From positions 186,001 through 250,000 of the forward strand of contig NZ_AULB01000008.1 in NCBI RefSeq assembly GCF_000425065.1: DNA of 64,000 nt, in the 5' to 3' direction. The translations under genes were made by a program, and so were the position numbers. The stretch comes from Actinomadura rifamycini DSM 43936 (GTDB lineage Bacteria > Actinomycetota > Actinomycetes > Streptosporangiales > Streptosporangiaceae). The notes beneath the pieces were generated by a model that worked only from the letters and a program-made list of their open reading frames with translations, was not told the origin of the DNA and ran no database searches. The first letter of the stretch is position 1; each line of letters begins with the position of its first letter. Shown here piece by piece: positions 18,230 through 28,073 of the stretch.

Positions 18230-21187
18230 TCAGGGGTGACCTGCGACGCCCTCCGGCGCGCCGGCGCCGCCGGGTGGCCTGAGGAGCCGCCGGCGCGCGT
18301 ACCGCGACAGCGGCCGGTAGCCGCCGCCCCGGTCGCGCGCGTACGCCCCGTCCCCGGCCTCCGGGACGCCCTCGTCCCGCAGCGGCCCGGTCTGCAGGCG
18401 CCGCCCGGCCGTCACCGGGATCTCGTCGACCACCCGCACCAGCGCGGGCCGCAGGCCCGGGTCCACCCGCAGCAGCGCCTCGGACAGGTCGACGGGCTTG
18501 AGGTCGGCGCCGTCCCGCAGCCGGACGGCCGCCGCGACGATCTCCGCGTCGCCCACCGGGATCCCGTAGACAGCGACGGCGTCGATGTACGGCAGGTCGC
18601 CGAGCGCGTCCCGGATCGGGCCGGGCGGGACGATGCCCTCGGCCGTCCGGATCAGTTCGGCGTCCCGCCCCAGCAGCCAGAAGTCGCCGTCGGCGTCGCG
18701 GGTGAACAGGTCCCCGGTGATGGACCAGGCGTCGTCCGGTTCGAACACGCCCCGCACCGGGCGGGACGCGTCGCCGAGCGCCGCGGGCCGCACCCGCGAC
18801 AGCAGCATCCCGATCTCGTCCGGCGCGCACTCGATCGCGAGCCCGTCGGGCCCTTCGGCGAGCCGGCCCCGCTCCAGGTCGTAGCGGGCGAGCCGCACCT
18901 CGGCGCTGCCGGGCAGCGGGCGGCCCAGCGACCCCGGCTTCTTGCCGCTCAGGTTCACCAGCACCGACTCGCCCGCGGTGGACGCGTAGAACTCCAGCAC
19001 CCGCGCGGGCGCGAACCGCTCCTCGACCCGCCGCCACAGGCCGCGCGGCATGCCCGAGCCGATGAACAGCCGGACGGCGTGGTGCCGTTCGGCCGGATCC
19101 GGCGGCGCGTTCACGAGGTCGCGCAGCAGCGTCCACGTGTACGACGCGACCGTCACCCCGTACCGGCGCGCCTCGTCCCAGAACGTCGCGGGGTCGTAGC
19201 CGCCCGCCAGCGCGAGCCGCGCGCCGCCCGCGACGGCGCCGCCGAGGCTCATCAGCAGCGCCGACGGGTGCTGGATCGGGGTGATGCTGTACACGGTGTC
19301 GGACGGCGACAGCGCGGCCGACGAGGCCGTGCCGAACGCCGACAGCGCCCACCGCCGGTTCGTGATCCGGCTGGCCCGCAGGTGCTCCCCGTCCCCGCTG
19401 AACACCACGAACGCGAGGTCGCCCGCCCGTCCGGGGTTCGGCCGGTACCAGGCGGGCGGCTTCATCGCGGCGACGTCGATGCGCTCCATGTCCGGCAGGA
19501 CGTCGCGTCCCGCGCCGCGCGCGCCGCCCAGCAGGTGCGCCGGGACCCCCAGTTCCGCCGCGCGTACCGCGTGCTCCGGGTCGGCGATCACCCGGCCGAC
19601 GCCGCCGAGCCGCGCCTCCGCCGCCGGGTCGCCGTCCGGGCGCAGCAGCACCGCCACCGCCCCCAGCCGGGACAGCGCCGCCACCAGCGCGAGCGCCGAC
19701 GGCCGCGTCCCCATCAGCACGCCGACCGGGTCGCCCTGCCGCACCCCGATGTGGATCAGCCCGCGCACCACGGCGTCCACCCGCCGCTTGGCCGCCTCGT
19801 GGGTGTGCCCGCGCCCCTGGTAGACGAAGAAGACCTCGTCGGGCATCCGCGCGGCCTGCTCGTCCAGCAGCAGCCCCATCGACATGCGGGTGGCCGAGTG
19901 GATGCGCTCCAGCCGCGCGAGCCGCGGCAGGTTCTGCGCCGCCTCCCCCGCGAGCTGCCGGGTGCCGCCGACCGCCCGCGACACCGCCCGGACCGCCGAC
20001 GTCGCCGCGCTCGTCCCGACGCCCATCGCGAGCTGCAGCCCGTACCCGGCGGCGCCGCCCGGCGGGCGCGGCGCGCGGACCTCCTCGCCGCCCGTGACGG
20101 GCACGACGGCCTCCGGGAGGTCGCCCCGCCCGTCCCGCCACCGCGCCCACGCGGCGACCGCGGGCCACGTCTGCTCGGTCGCGACCGTCCCGACGACCAG
20201 GCCGAAGTGCCCGGCGCGCAGGGACGTCTCGTACACCCGGGCGCGCGGCGCGGCCTTCCGGATGCCGCGCACCATCGGCGGCGCGGCGATCTCGTCGACC
20301 TCGCCCACGAACGTCAGCACGGGGCACGTGATGTCGGCGAGCGTGACGAGCCGGTCCCCGATGACGAACCCGCCGGTCAGCATCCGGTTGTGCTGGATGA
20401 ACTGCCGCAGGAACTCCGCGAGCGCGGGCCCGGGCCACGACACCCAGCCCTCCCGCTCCAGGAACCGCCGCTGCCGCTCCCGGGGCGCCAGCCGCTCCCG
20501 GTCGTGGAGCTGCAGGATGAACTCGGCGCGCGACCGCACCGACTTCACCGGGCTGAGGAGCTGGAACCCGAGCCGCGTCACCCACCCGGGCACGGCGAAC
20601 TCGCCCAGCACCCAGTCGGGGACCCGCTCCAGGCCCTCGACCGCCACCCGGCTCGGCACCCCGAACGGCAGCCCGACGCTCGTGTCGGACGGGCTGCCGA
20701 ACGTGACGACCGACGCGACGCCGGCGCTGCGCCGGTACGCCGCCGCCTGGTAGACGAACATGCCGCCCTGCGAGTACCCCGCCAGGTGCACGTCCCGTCC
20801 GGTGGCCTCCCGGACCCGGTCGACGGCGTCGCTCACCGCGAGGACGTGGTCGGTGACCGTCCGCTCCAGCCCGCCCGGCTCCCGCTCCGGCGCGCCGAAG
20901 TCGACGACCCACGGGTCGGCGCCGAGCCGGCGCAGGACGCCCACCGCGCTCGACCGCGACGAGACGTCGTACACCTCCGCGGTGATCATCAGCGGCGGGA
21001 CGAGCAGCACCGCCGGTCCGCCCCCCGCCTCCGGGAAGTAGTGCCGCAGCCGGTACACGCGCTGCTCGGTGACGACCTCGCTCGGGGAGGCGTCCTCATC
21101 GGTGTCGAACCCGCCGAAGCGGGCGACCTCCAGGGCGTTCTGCGCGGTGGACCCCAACCGGCGCAGCATTCCGGACACAGACGGCAT
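18230..21187 (-). CDS. Alpha/beta hydrolase-adenylation-domain fusion protein
   Basis: A 985-residue two-domain protein. Residues 1-350 are a PHA-synthase-like alpha/beta hydrolase with an intact triad: Ser139 in GYSQGG, Asp298 in VGEVDE and His327 in AGHFG. Residues about 430-960 have the fold pattern of ANL acyl-CoA synthetases, but the phosphate-binding motif (usually SGTTGxPKG) is replaced by FSGDGEHLRAS at 596-606, and the C-terminal catalytic Lys region reads TAGRRLQTG with no Lys. The ligase part therefore may not adenylate. ATG 21187 has a GAAAGG site. It lies 51 bp behind the acyl-AMP ligase gene, probably co-transcribed. Possible roles: acyl transfer, thioester or lactone hydrolysis, or polymer synthesis on a bound acyl group. 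Not decided by the sequence. Confidence 0.82.
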   Translation of the reverse strand: MPSVSGMLRRLGSTAQNALEVARFGGFDTDEDASPSEVVTEQRVYRLRHYFPEAGGGPAVLLVPPLMITAEVYDVSSRSSAVGVLRRLGADPWVVDFGAPEREPGGLERTVTDHVLAVSDAVDRVREATGRDVHLAGYSQGGMFVYQAAAYRRSAGVASVVTFGSPSDTSVGLPFGVPSRVAVEGLERVPDWVLGEFAVPGWVTRLGFQLLSPVKSVRSRAEFILQLHDRERLAPRERQRRFLEREGWVSWPGPALAEFLRQFIQHNRMLTGGFVIGDRLVTLADITCPVLTFVGEVDEIAAPPMVRGIRKAAPRARVYETSLRAGHFGLVVGTVATEQTWPAVAAWARWRDGRGDLPEAVVPVTGGEEVRAPRPPGGAAGYGLQLAMGVGTSAATSAVRAVSRAVGGTRQLAGEAAQNLPRLARLERIHSATRMSMGLLLDEQAARMPDEVFFVYQGRGHTHEAAKRRVDAVVRGLIHIGVRQGDPVGVLMGTRPSALALVAALSRLGAVAVLLRPDGDPAAEARLGGVGRVIADPEHAVRAAELGVPAHLLGGARGAGRDVLPDMERIDVAAMKPPAWYRPNPGRAGDLAFVVFSGDGEHLRASRITNRRWALSAFGTASSAALSPSDTVYSITPIQHPSALLMSLGGAVAGGARLALAGGYDPATFWDEARRYGVTVASYTWTLLRDLVNAPPDPAERHHAVRLFIGSGMPRGLWRRVEERFAPARVLEFYASTAGESVLVNLSGKKPGSLGRPLPGSAEVRLARYDLERGRLAEGPDGLAIECAPDEIGMLLSRVRPAALGDASRPVRGVFEPDDAWSITGDLFTRDADGDFWLLGRDAELIRTAEGIVPPGPIRDALGDLPYIDAVAVYGIPVGDAEIVAAAVRLRDGADLKPVDLSEALLRVDPGLRPALVRVVDEIPVTAGRRLQTGPLRDEGVPEAGDGAYARDRGGGYRPLSRYARRRLLRPPGGAGAPEGVAGHP

Positions 21188-21238
21188 CGTCGACCTTTCA
21201 CAGCGTCAACGACATGTTGTCCGTTCTCGCCGCGTTTA

Positions 21239-22885
21239 TCAATCGATCACGCGGCCGCCCTCCATCCGGCCCGCCTGGAAGTGCTCCAGCATGTACCGCC
21301 GGCGCGGCTTGCCGCTGGAGGTCCGCTGGATCAGCCCGCCGCCGACGACGATCGTCAGCTCCACGTCGTCGCCGAGGCGGCGCCGCAGCATCTCCCGGAC
21401 GTCCGGCGCCCACGACTCGTCCTGCGTCTCGGCGAACAGCACGATGCCCTTGCGCCCGGCGCCGGGCACCCCGACCGCCACGATGCGGCCCTTGCCGAGG
21501 CCCGTGCTCTCGGCGATCTTCGCTTCGAGGTCCTCGACGTAGACCGAGCGGCCCCGCACCTTGATGCTGTCGCCCATCCGGCCGAGGACGAACAGCTGCC
21601 CCTCGTGGAAGAACCCGGCGTCCCCGGTGAACACCCGGCCGCCGGAGAACCGCGTCGACTTGGCTTCCGCGCCCGCGTAGTACCCCGGGCACGCCGACGC
21701 GCCGCCGACGACGATCTCGCCGAGCAGCCCCTCGCCGAGCTCGCGGCCCTCGTCGTCCACGATCGCCACCGGGACGTCGTCCTCGGGCGTCCCGCAGCCG
21801 ACGATCCAGCCGGCCTTCGCGCCGAGCGACCGCGGGCCGAGCGGGTGCTGCTCCAGGATCCGGACGGGCTCGCCGAACGACAGCGCGTCCGGGTCGGGCC
21901 GCACCGCCAGCGGGGGCCGCCACGCGTTGTCCATGGTGACGAGCAGCGTCGTCTCGGCCATCCCGTAGGCGGGCCGGAACGCCGACCGGTCGAACCCGAA
22001 CGGTTCGACGAGCTGCGCGAACACCTCCAGCGCATGCGGGTCGATCGGCTCCGCGCCGATCAGCGCCATCTTCCAGCCGGACAGGTCGAGCCCCTCGAGC
22101 TGCTCCGGCTTCACCCGGCGCGCGCAGTACGCGTACGCGAACGGCGGCGCCGCCGTGTGCGCAGCCTCCGCGAAGCAGCGGATCCAGCGCGCGGGGTCGC
22201 GGATGAAGTGGTCGGGCCGCATCAGCCGCAGCATCCCCTGCCGCGCGATCGGCGTCAGGAACGTCCCGATGAGCCCCATGTCGTGGTAGAGCGGCAGCCA
22301 GGACGCGACGACCTGCTCGTCCTCGAACCCGGCCGTCCGCGCGATCAGCTCGCTGTTGGCCTCGAGGTTCTCCCAGGTGACCATCACGCCGCGCGGCGAC
22401 CCGCTCGACCCGGACGTGAACTGCAGCAGCGCCAGTTCCCCGGCGGGCTGCACCGCGACGTCGTCGCCCTGCCGGGGGCGCCACGGCGTCCCCTCGATCC
22501 CCGCGTCGGCCATCGCCCGTCCGGCGTAGTCCGCGAGGCCGTCGGACGCCACCACCAGCGCCGGCCGAGCCTGCCGCAGGATCGCCGCGACGTGCGCGAC
22601 GTAGTCGTCGCCGTCCTGGAACAGCGGCGGGGTGATCAGGCACACGGTCGCCCCGGCGGCCCACACCCCGAAGTAGGTCTCGACGCAGGTGTAGTCGGTG
22701 GGCAGGATCACGCACACCACGTCGCCGGGCCGGACGCCCTCCTCGATCAGCGCCCCGGCGGTGCGCCGCGCGGCGGCCGCCAGCGCACCGTAGTCGCGGA
22801 AGTCCCACCCGCCGTCGTCGGTCGCCAGGTGAACGCCGCGTTCGGGGTTCGGCTTGTCCAGCCAAGCGCGCAGCGCAGATGCCAT
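21239..22885 (-). CDS. Fatty acyl-AMP ligase (FAAL/FadD32-like)
   Basis: ANL-family enzyme of 548 residues that activates a fatty acid as acyl-AMP. Seen: FTSGSSGSPRGVMVTW phosphate loop, SWLPLYHDMGLIG (a FAAL hallmark), YGMAETTLLV, the GRMGDSIKVRG hinge and a C-terminal TSSGKPRRR. FAALs hand the acyl group to a carrier protein, usually of a PKS or NRPS; none is encoded nearby, so the acceptor is unknown, perhaps the adjacent fusion protein. ATG 22885 has an AAAGGGAC site; the frame is open 25 codons upstream but without one. It is the first gene of the pair with the fusion protein. An inverted repeat lies 31 bp upstream of the start. Confidence 0.88.
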   Translation of the reverse strand: MASALRAWLDKPNPERGVHLATDDGGWDFRDYGALAAAARRTAGALIEEGVRPGDVVCVILPTDYTCVETYFGVWAAGATVCLITPPLFQDGDDYVAHVAAILRQARPALVVASDGLADYAGRAMADAGIEGTPWRPRQGDDVAVQPAGELALLQFTSGSSGSPRGVMVTWENLEANSELIARTAGFEDEQVVASWLPLYHDMGLIGTFLTPIARQGMLRLMRPDHFIRDPARWIRCFAEAAHTAAPPFAYAYCARRVKPEQLEGLDLSGWKMALIGAEPIDPHALEVFAQLVEPFGFDRSAFRPAYGMAETTLLVTMDNAWRPPLAVRPDPDALSFGEPVRILEQHPLGPRSLGAKAGWIVGCGTPEDDVPVAIVDDEGRELGEGLLGEIVVGGASACPGYYAGAEAKSTRFSGGRVFTGDAGFFHEGQLFVLGRMGDSIKVRGRSVYVEDLEAKIAESTGLGKGRIVAVGVPGAGRKGIVLFAETQDESWAPDVREMLRRRLGDDVELTIVVGGGLIQRTSSGKPRRRYMLEHFQAGRMEGGRVID

Positions 22886-22915
22886 CGTGTCCCTTTCGAC
22901 ATGCCGAGATCGGTC

Positions 22916-22934
22916 ACCCACGTGACTCGTGGGT
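22916..22934. promoter_or_regulatory. Inverted repeat upstream of the acyl-AMP ligase (candidate operator)
   Basis: A perfect 7-bp inverted repeat, ACCCACG and CGTGGGT, with a TGACT spacer, starting 31 bp before the acyl-AMP ligase ATG. Two further outer pairs also match. Its position would allow repressor binding over the promoter. The binding protein is unknown. Confidence 0.45.
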
Positions 22935-22995
22935 AACTTCACCAGCGCCCGGCAGTCCACGTCAACCGGGAGGAATCACCAAAAAGACCGCCCGG

Positions 22996-23364
22996 TCATT
23001 CGGCGGCGGCGACCTTGCGCGCCCGCAGCAGCGCGACTGCGCGCCAGCCGAGCATCGTCGCCCCGAGGAAGAGCAGCGACACGATCACGAAGGCGGGCGC
23101 CGTGCCCTGCCCGGACACGGCTCTGAGCAGCATCCCGACGGCGACCGTCGACGCCCACACGACCACCCCGGCGGGCACGACCGCCTCGGGCCGCCGCCAT
23201 ACGCGCCCGATCGCCCATCCGGCGGCGACGGCGACGGCGAACGGCCAGAGCGTCGCGGCGAATCCGCTCAGCCCACCGGACCCGTCGTGCTCGGCCCGCC
23301 CGATCACCACGAAGGCCACCACGCAGACGACGTCCGCGAGACCGGCCAGAACCCTGCGCTGCAT
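22996..23364 (-). CDS. DUF3054 integral membrane protein
   Basis: A 122-residue protein with four hydrophobic segments: LAGLADVVCVVAFVVIG, a second around FAATLWPFAVAVAAGW, a third around VVPAGVVVWASTVAVGMLL and a fourth around FVIVSLLFLGATMLG. This is the size and pattern of the actinobacterial DUF3054 family; function unknown. ATG 23364 is fixed by TAGCGT ending 7 nt upstream, a leaderless layout; the open frame continues upstream into the repeat at 23521 but that part is not coding. It is the last gene before the first tRNA repeat. Confidence 0.8.
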   Translation of the reverse strand: MQRRVLAGLADVVCVVAFVVIGRAEHDGSGGLSGFAATLWPFAVAVAAGWAIGRVWRRPEAVVPAGVVVWASTVAVGMLLRAVSGQGTAPAFVIVSLLFLGATMLGWRAVALLRARKVAAAE

Positions 23365-23617
23365 GCCCGACACGCTATCCGCCCACCCAACGTGCTCAAG
23401 TCCACCCTCCCGAGCCGACCAGAGGGCACCGGAGAGGATCGACTCGAACGCCCATCCCCACTTACGCCCGGCATCAGACGGAAACGGCGGCCACCCAGCC
23501 CCACCCAAGCGCACCCGAGGGGCGGCTCGGGGGGTTCGGGGGGTCGCCCCCCCGGTAAAACGCGAAGAATCCCCTGGAAGGGGGACGAAGTCCACCGACC
23601 AGGGGATTCCCGATTCG

Positions 23618-23691
23618 TAGCGGGGGCAGGATTTGAACCTGCGACCTCTGGGTTATGAGCCCAGCGAGCTACCGAACTGCTCCACCCCGCG
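23618..23691 (-). tRNA. Initiator tRNA-fMet (CAT), copy 1
   Basis: A 74-nt cloverleaf on the minus strand without an encoded CCA. Seen: acceptor CGCGGGG against CCCCGCT with the unpaired first position typical of initiator tRNAs, three G-C pairs closing the anticodon stem (GGG...CCC), anticodon CAT and the T loop GTTCAAAT. It formylates and starts translation. Identical in sequence to the copy at 30990. Confidence 0.96.
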
Positions 23692-23707
23692 TCGCGTTGA
23701 TGTCTTA

Positions 23708-23736
23708 ACTCTATGGGGCGCGGGGGGCTTGCGCAA
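23708..23736 (-). promoter_or_regulatory. Housekeeping-type promoter of tRNA-fMet copy 1
   Basis: TTGCGC (23736-23731), 17 bases, TAGAGT (23713-23708) on the minus strand, upstream of the tRNA 5' end at 23691. It lies inside the duplicated segment, so both copies should be expressed. Confidence 0.8.
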
Positions 23737-23783
23737 ATTGATGGAGGTTGCGGCGTTGCGGGCGGCCGGTGTCGTGGTCGTGG

Positions 23784-25205
23784 TCAGGAGAGGGGTTCCT
23801 GGTACTGGCAGCTGACGCTGGCGAACCGGCCTTCGGAGGAGCGTCGTTGGACGACTTCGCCGTCTACGCCGATGCTGCATCGGATGGTTCCGGTTCGGGT
23901 GCCGGTGTTGCCGCTGACGCCGAGGATCGTGAAGTTGGGGACTTCGTATTTTCCGGTCCATGGCAGTTTGACGGTTCGGGTGGATGTGCCGCCGTCTGGG
24001 TGGAAGACCTGGACTTGGGCTTCGGGCAGGCTGCCGGTGACCGTGTAGACGATTGTGTGGGCGGCCGGCGGGGTCGGGGATGCCGGGGTCGTCGTGGGTG
24101 TGGTGGGTGTGGCGGGGGGTTGGACGCGTGCGGCGTTCGCTCGGCGGTCGGGTGCGCGGTCGAGGACGATGAAGGCGGTGACGCCGACGAGGACGGCGGC
24201 GGCCGCGAGTGCCGTGCAGAGGGCGGCGATCGCCCGTCCGGACGGTCCGCCGCCGTGCGGGGGGACGGGGGGCGGGAGGGGTGCGCCCGGGATGCGGGGC
24301 GGTGGTCCGGCGGGCGGGACGGCGGCGGGCGGGACGGCGGCGGGCGGGGGCGGGGGGCCCGGCCGCAGGGTGTCGCGCAGGAGGGACGCGACGGCTTCGG
24401 CGCCGGCGGGGCGTTCGTCCATCGGCTTGGCGAGGAGGTCGCGGACGAGTGCCTCGAGCCGCGGCGGGACGTCCGGTCGGGTGGCGGTGAGCGGCGGCGG
24501 GGCCTCGTTGAGGTGCGCGTACATCAGCCGCGCGAGCCCGGTGGCGGCGCTGAAGGGCGGTTCGCCTGTGAGGAGTTCGTAGAGGACGCAGCCGAGGGCG
24601 TACAGGTCGGATCGGGCGTCGACGGCGCCGCCGCCGAACTGCTCGGGCGCCATGTAGAGGGGCGTGCCGACGGTCTGGCCGTCGCGGGTGAGCCGGGTGG
24701 CGGCGTCGGCGAGGCCGGCGATGCCGAAGTCGCACAGTTTGAGGCGTCCGTCGGTGAGGACGAAGAGGTTCGCGGGTTTGATGTCGCGGTGCACGATGCC
24801 GCGCGCGTGGGCGGCGGCGAGGGCGTCGGCGAGCCGGGCGGCGTGGGCGACGGCGTCGGCGACCGGGAGGCCGCGGGGGTGCCGGCGCACGACGGCCCGG
24901 AGGTCCTCGCCTTCGAGGAGTTCCATCACCAGGTAGGCGAGCCCGCCGGTGCGGCCGACGTCGAACACGACGGTGATGCCGGGGTGCTGGAGGGCGGCGG
25001 CGGCCTCGGCCTCCCGCTCGAACCGGTCGATCGCGCAGGGGACGTCGGCGAGTTCGGCGGGCAGTACTTTGACGGCGACCGGGCGGCGGAGCCGCAGGTC
25101 GACGGCGCGCCAGACTTCGCCCATGCCGCCGCGGCCCAGCACGCTCTCCAGGCGGTACCTGCCGTCGAGTTCGGTCCCGGCGGTGAGGCCCGGCCCGTCC
25201 GTCAC
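23784..25205 (-). CDS. Transmembrane Ser/Thr protein kinase with MmpS-like outer domain
   Basis: Hanks-type kinase of 473 residues. Seen: LGRGGMGEVW glycine loop, catalytic Lys46 (VAVKVL), HRDIKPAN at 139-146, DFG at 159-161, GTPLYMAPEQ. A proline-rich linker leads to one membrane helix around 325-347, then about 120 outer residues. The last 90 (IVYTVTGSLPEAQVQVF...VKLPWTGKYEV) resemble the MmpS-type accessory fold of mycobacterial lipid exporters; that match is by eye. GTG 25205 is the start in frame. It lies alone between tRNA copy 1 and the proline operon on the same strand. The kinase is predicted active; ligand and substrates are unknown. Confidence 0.9.
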   Translation of the reverse strand: MTDGPGLTAGTELDGRYRLESVLGRGGMGEVWRAVDLRLRRPVAVKVLPAELADVPCAIDRFEREAEAAAALQHPGITVVFDVGRTGGLAYLVMELLEGEDLRAVVRRHPRGLPVADAVAHAARLADALAAAHARGIVHRDIKPANLFVLTDGRLKLCDFGIAGLADAATRLTRDGQTVGTPLYMAPEQFGGGAVDARSDLYALGCVLYELLTGEPPFSAATGLARLMYAHLNEAPPPLTATRPDVPPRLEALVRDLLAKPMDERPAGAEAVASLLRDTLRPGPPPPPAAVPPAAVPPAGPPPRIPGAPLPPPVPPHGGGPSGRAIAALCTALAAAAVLVGVTAFIVLDRAPDRRANAARVQPPATPTTPTTTPASPTPPAAHTIVYTVTGSLPEAQVQVFHPDGGTSTRTVKLPWTGKYEVPNFTILGVSGNTGTRTGTIRCSIGVDGEVVQRRSSEGRFASVSCQYQEPLS

Positions 25206-25335
25206 GCCCGCCTCCGGACGGCCCGCCTCCGGACGGCCGGGGGCCGGTCACGCGTCGGCGGAGGGGCGGCGCGGCGGCATGTCATGAACACGACCAAAGA
25301 GTACAACCTGCGCGAACTTCCTCTCGGGCGTGCGC

Positions 25336-25367
25336 GACGCCCGCGACCGGGACGGGTCGCGGGCGTC
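25336..25367 (-). terminator. Hairpin after the proline-catabolic operon
   Basis: A perfect 13-bp stem (GACGCCCGCGACC and its complement) with a 6-nt loop, 37 bp past the P5C dehydrogenase stop. No T-run follows. It separates the operon from the kinase gene on the same strand. Confidence 0.65.
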
Positions 25368-25403
25368 GGAGCGGGCTCACGCGCGGGCTCGCGCGCGGGC
25401 GCG

Positions 25404-27035
<1,632 letters not shown>

Positions 27036-27050
27036 GAATGTGCCTCCTGG

Positions 27051-27959
27051 TCAGCGTGAGACGAACGAACGGAGAAAGAAGACGAGGTTGGCGGGACGCT
27101 CGGCCAGGCGCCGCATGAAGTAGCCGTACCAGTCGGCGCCGTAGGGCACGTAGACCCGCATCGTGTGGTCCTCCGCCAGCCGGCGCTGCTCGCCGGCGCG
27201 GATGCCGTAGAGCATCTGGAACTCGAACGAGTCGGGCTTGCGGTCGTTCTCGGCGGCCAGCGCCAGCGCGATGTCGATCATGCGGGGGTCGTGGCTGCCC
27301 ACCATCGGGCGCCCGTCCCCCGCCATCAGCAGCTTCAGGCCCCGCACGTAGGCGCGGTCGACCTCGTGCCTGCTCTGGTAGGCGACCGACGACGGCTCGG
27401 CGTAGGCGCCCTTGACGAGCCGGACCCGCGACCCCTCCCCCGCGAGGTCCCGCAGGTCGCCCTCGGTCCGCCGCAGCATCGACTGGATCGCGACGCCGAC
27501 CCACGGGAAGTCGGCCCGCAGTTCCCGCAGCACGCCGAGGGTCGAGTCGACCGTCGTGTGGTCCTCCATGTCGAGCGTGACCGTCATCCCGGCCCGCTGC
27601 GCCGCGGCGCAGATCGTCCGCGCGTTGTCCAGCGCGAGCCGGTCGTCCAGGGCCTGCCCGAGCGCCGACAGCTTCAGCGACGCGTCCGCCCCCGGCGCGG
27701 ACTCCCCCAGCGCCTCGAACAGCGCCAGGTACGCGTCCCGCGTCGCCTCCGCCTGCGCCCGGTCGAGCGTGTCCTCGCCGAGGTGGTCGAGCGTGACCTG
27801 CAGGCCGTCCCGGTTCAGCTCCCGCACCGCCCGCACGGCCGCGGCGAGGTCCTCGCCCGCCACGAACCGGTCGACGACGCCGCGCGTGACGGGTACGGCG
27901 GTCACGAGACCGCGCGCACGCTCGCTGCGCGCGGCCGCCAGAAGGAGCGGACTCAGCAT
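27051..27959 (-). CDS. Proline dehydrogenase
   Basis: FAD enzyme that oxidises proline to pyrroline-5-carboxylate at the membrane face, passing electrons to quinone. Seen in 302 residues: the beta-barrel strands LQVTLDHLGED, VTLDMEDHTT, VRLVKGAYAEP, VGSHDPRMI and FEFQMLYGIR, then the substrate-binding C-terminus GYFMRRLAERPAN. ATG 27959 with a GGAGG site is preferred over the upstream open frame. It is co-transcribed with the P5C dehydrogenase and divergent from the PucR regulator, which is its probable activator (inference from the Streptomyces PutR system). Confidence 0.95.
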   Translation of the reverse strand: MLSPLLLAAARSERARGLVTAVPVTRGVVDRFVAGEDLAAAVRAVRELNRDGLQVTLDHLGEDTLDRAQAEATRDAYLALFEALGESAPGADASLKLSALGQALDDRLALDNARTICAAAQRAGMTVTLDMEDHTTVDSTLGVLRELRADFPWVGVAIQSMLRRTEGDLRDLAGEGSRVRLVKGAYAEPSSVAYQSRHEVDRAYVRGLKLLMAGDGRPMVGSHDPRMIDIALALAAENDRKPDSFEFQMLYGIRAGEQRRLAEDHTMRVYVPYGADWYGYFMRRLAERPANLVFFLRSFVSR

Positions 27960-28034
27960 CAGGGCCTCCGAACTGCGTTGGACACTTCGCACGCTAAACC
28001 GGCTTTGCCCGACCGCGTATAGTCAGATGCCACT

Positions 28035-28047
28035 TTCGGAAGCCGAA
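28035..28047. promoter_or_regulatory. Inverted repeat between proline operon and PucR gene
   Basis: TTCGG-AAG-CCGAA, a 5-bp inverted repeat, lies in the 114-bp divergent region, 26 bp before the PucR start. A candidate operator for the regulator; short, so only suggestive. Confidence 0.35.
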
Positions 28048-28073
28048 CTCTTCATCCATATGTAACAGGTGCC

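Larger units (their letters stand above)
23521..23740. repeat. 220-bp direct repeat, copy 1 (contains initiator tRNA gene)
   Basis: Matches 30893-31112 over 220 bp at a constant offset of 7372 bp, with four mismatches that I could find and no indels. It includes the tRNA-fMet gene, its promoter and the downstream hairpins. Flanks outside differ completely. Confidence 0.95.

Noticed and set aside
22917-22934. CACGTG in the acyl-AMP ligase upstream region as an E-box
   Set aside because: E-boxes are eukaryotic sites; the hexamer is part of the longer bacterial inverted repeat reported above.
18236-22936. A plus-strand open frame of more than 1500 codons opposite the lipid genes
   Set aside because: It mirrors the two real minus-strand genes; its product is low-complexity Arg/Pro/Val/Asp with no domain, typical of antisense frames in very GC-rich DNA.
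22971-22996. GGAAT followed 18 bases later by GTC as another SigR promoter
   Set aside because: The -10 base differs (GTC, not GTT) and the site points toward no gene on that strand.
23365-23595. N-terminal extension of the DUF3054 frame and of the acyl-CoA synthetase frame, both beginning MDFV
   Set aside because: The similar beginnings come from the 220-bp tRNA repeat, not from homologous proteins; each gene has a better internal start.
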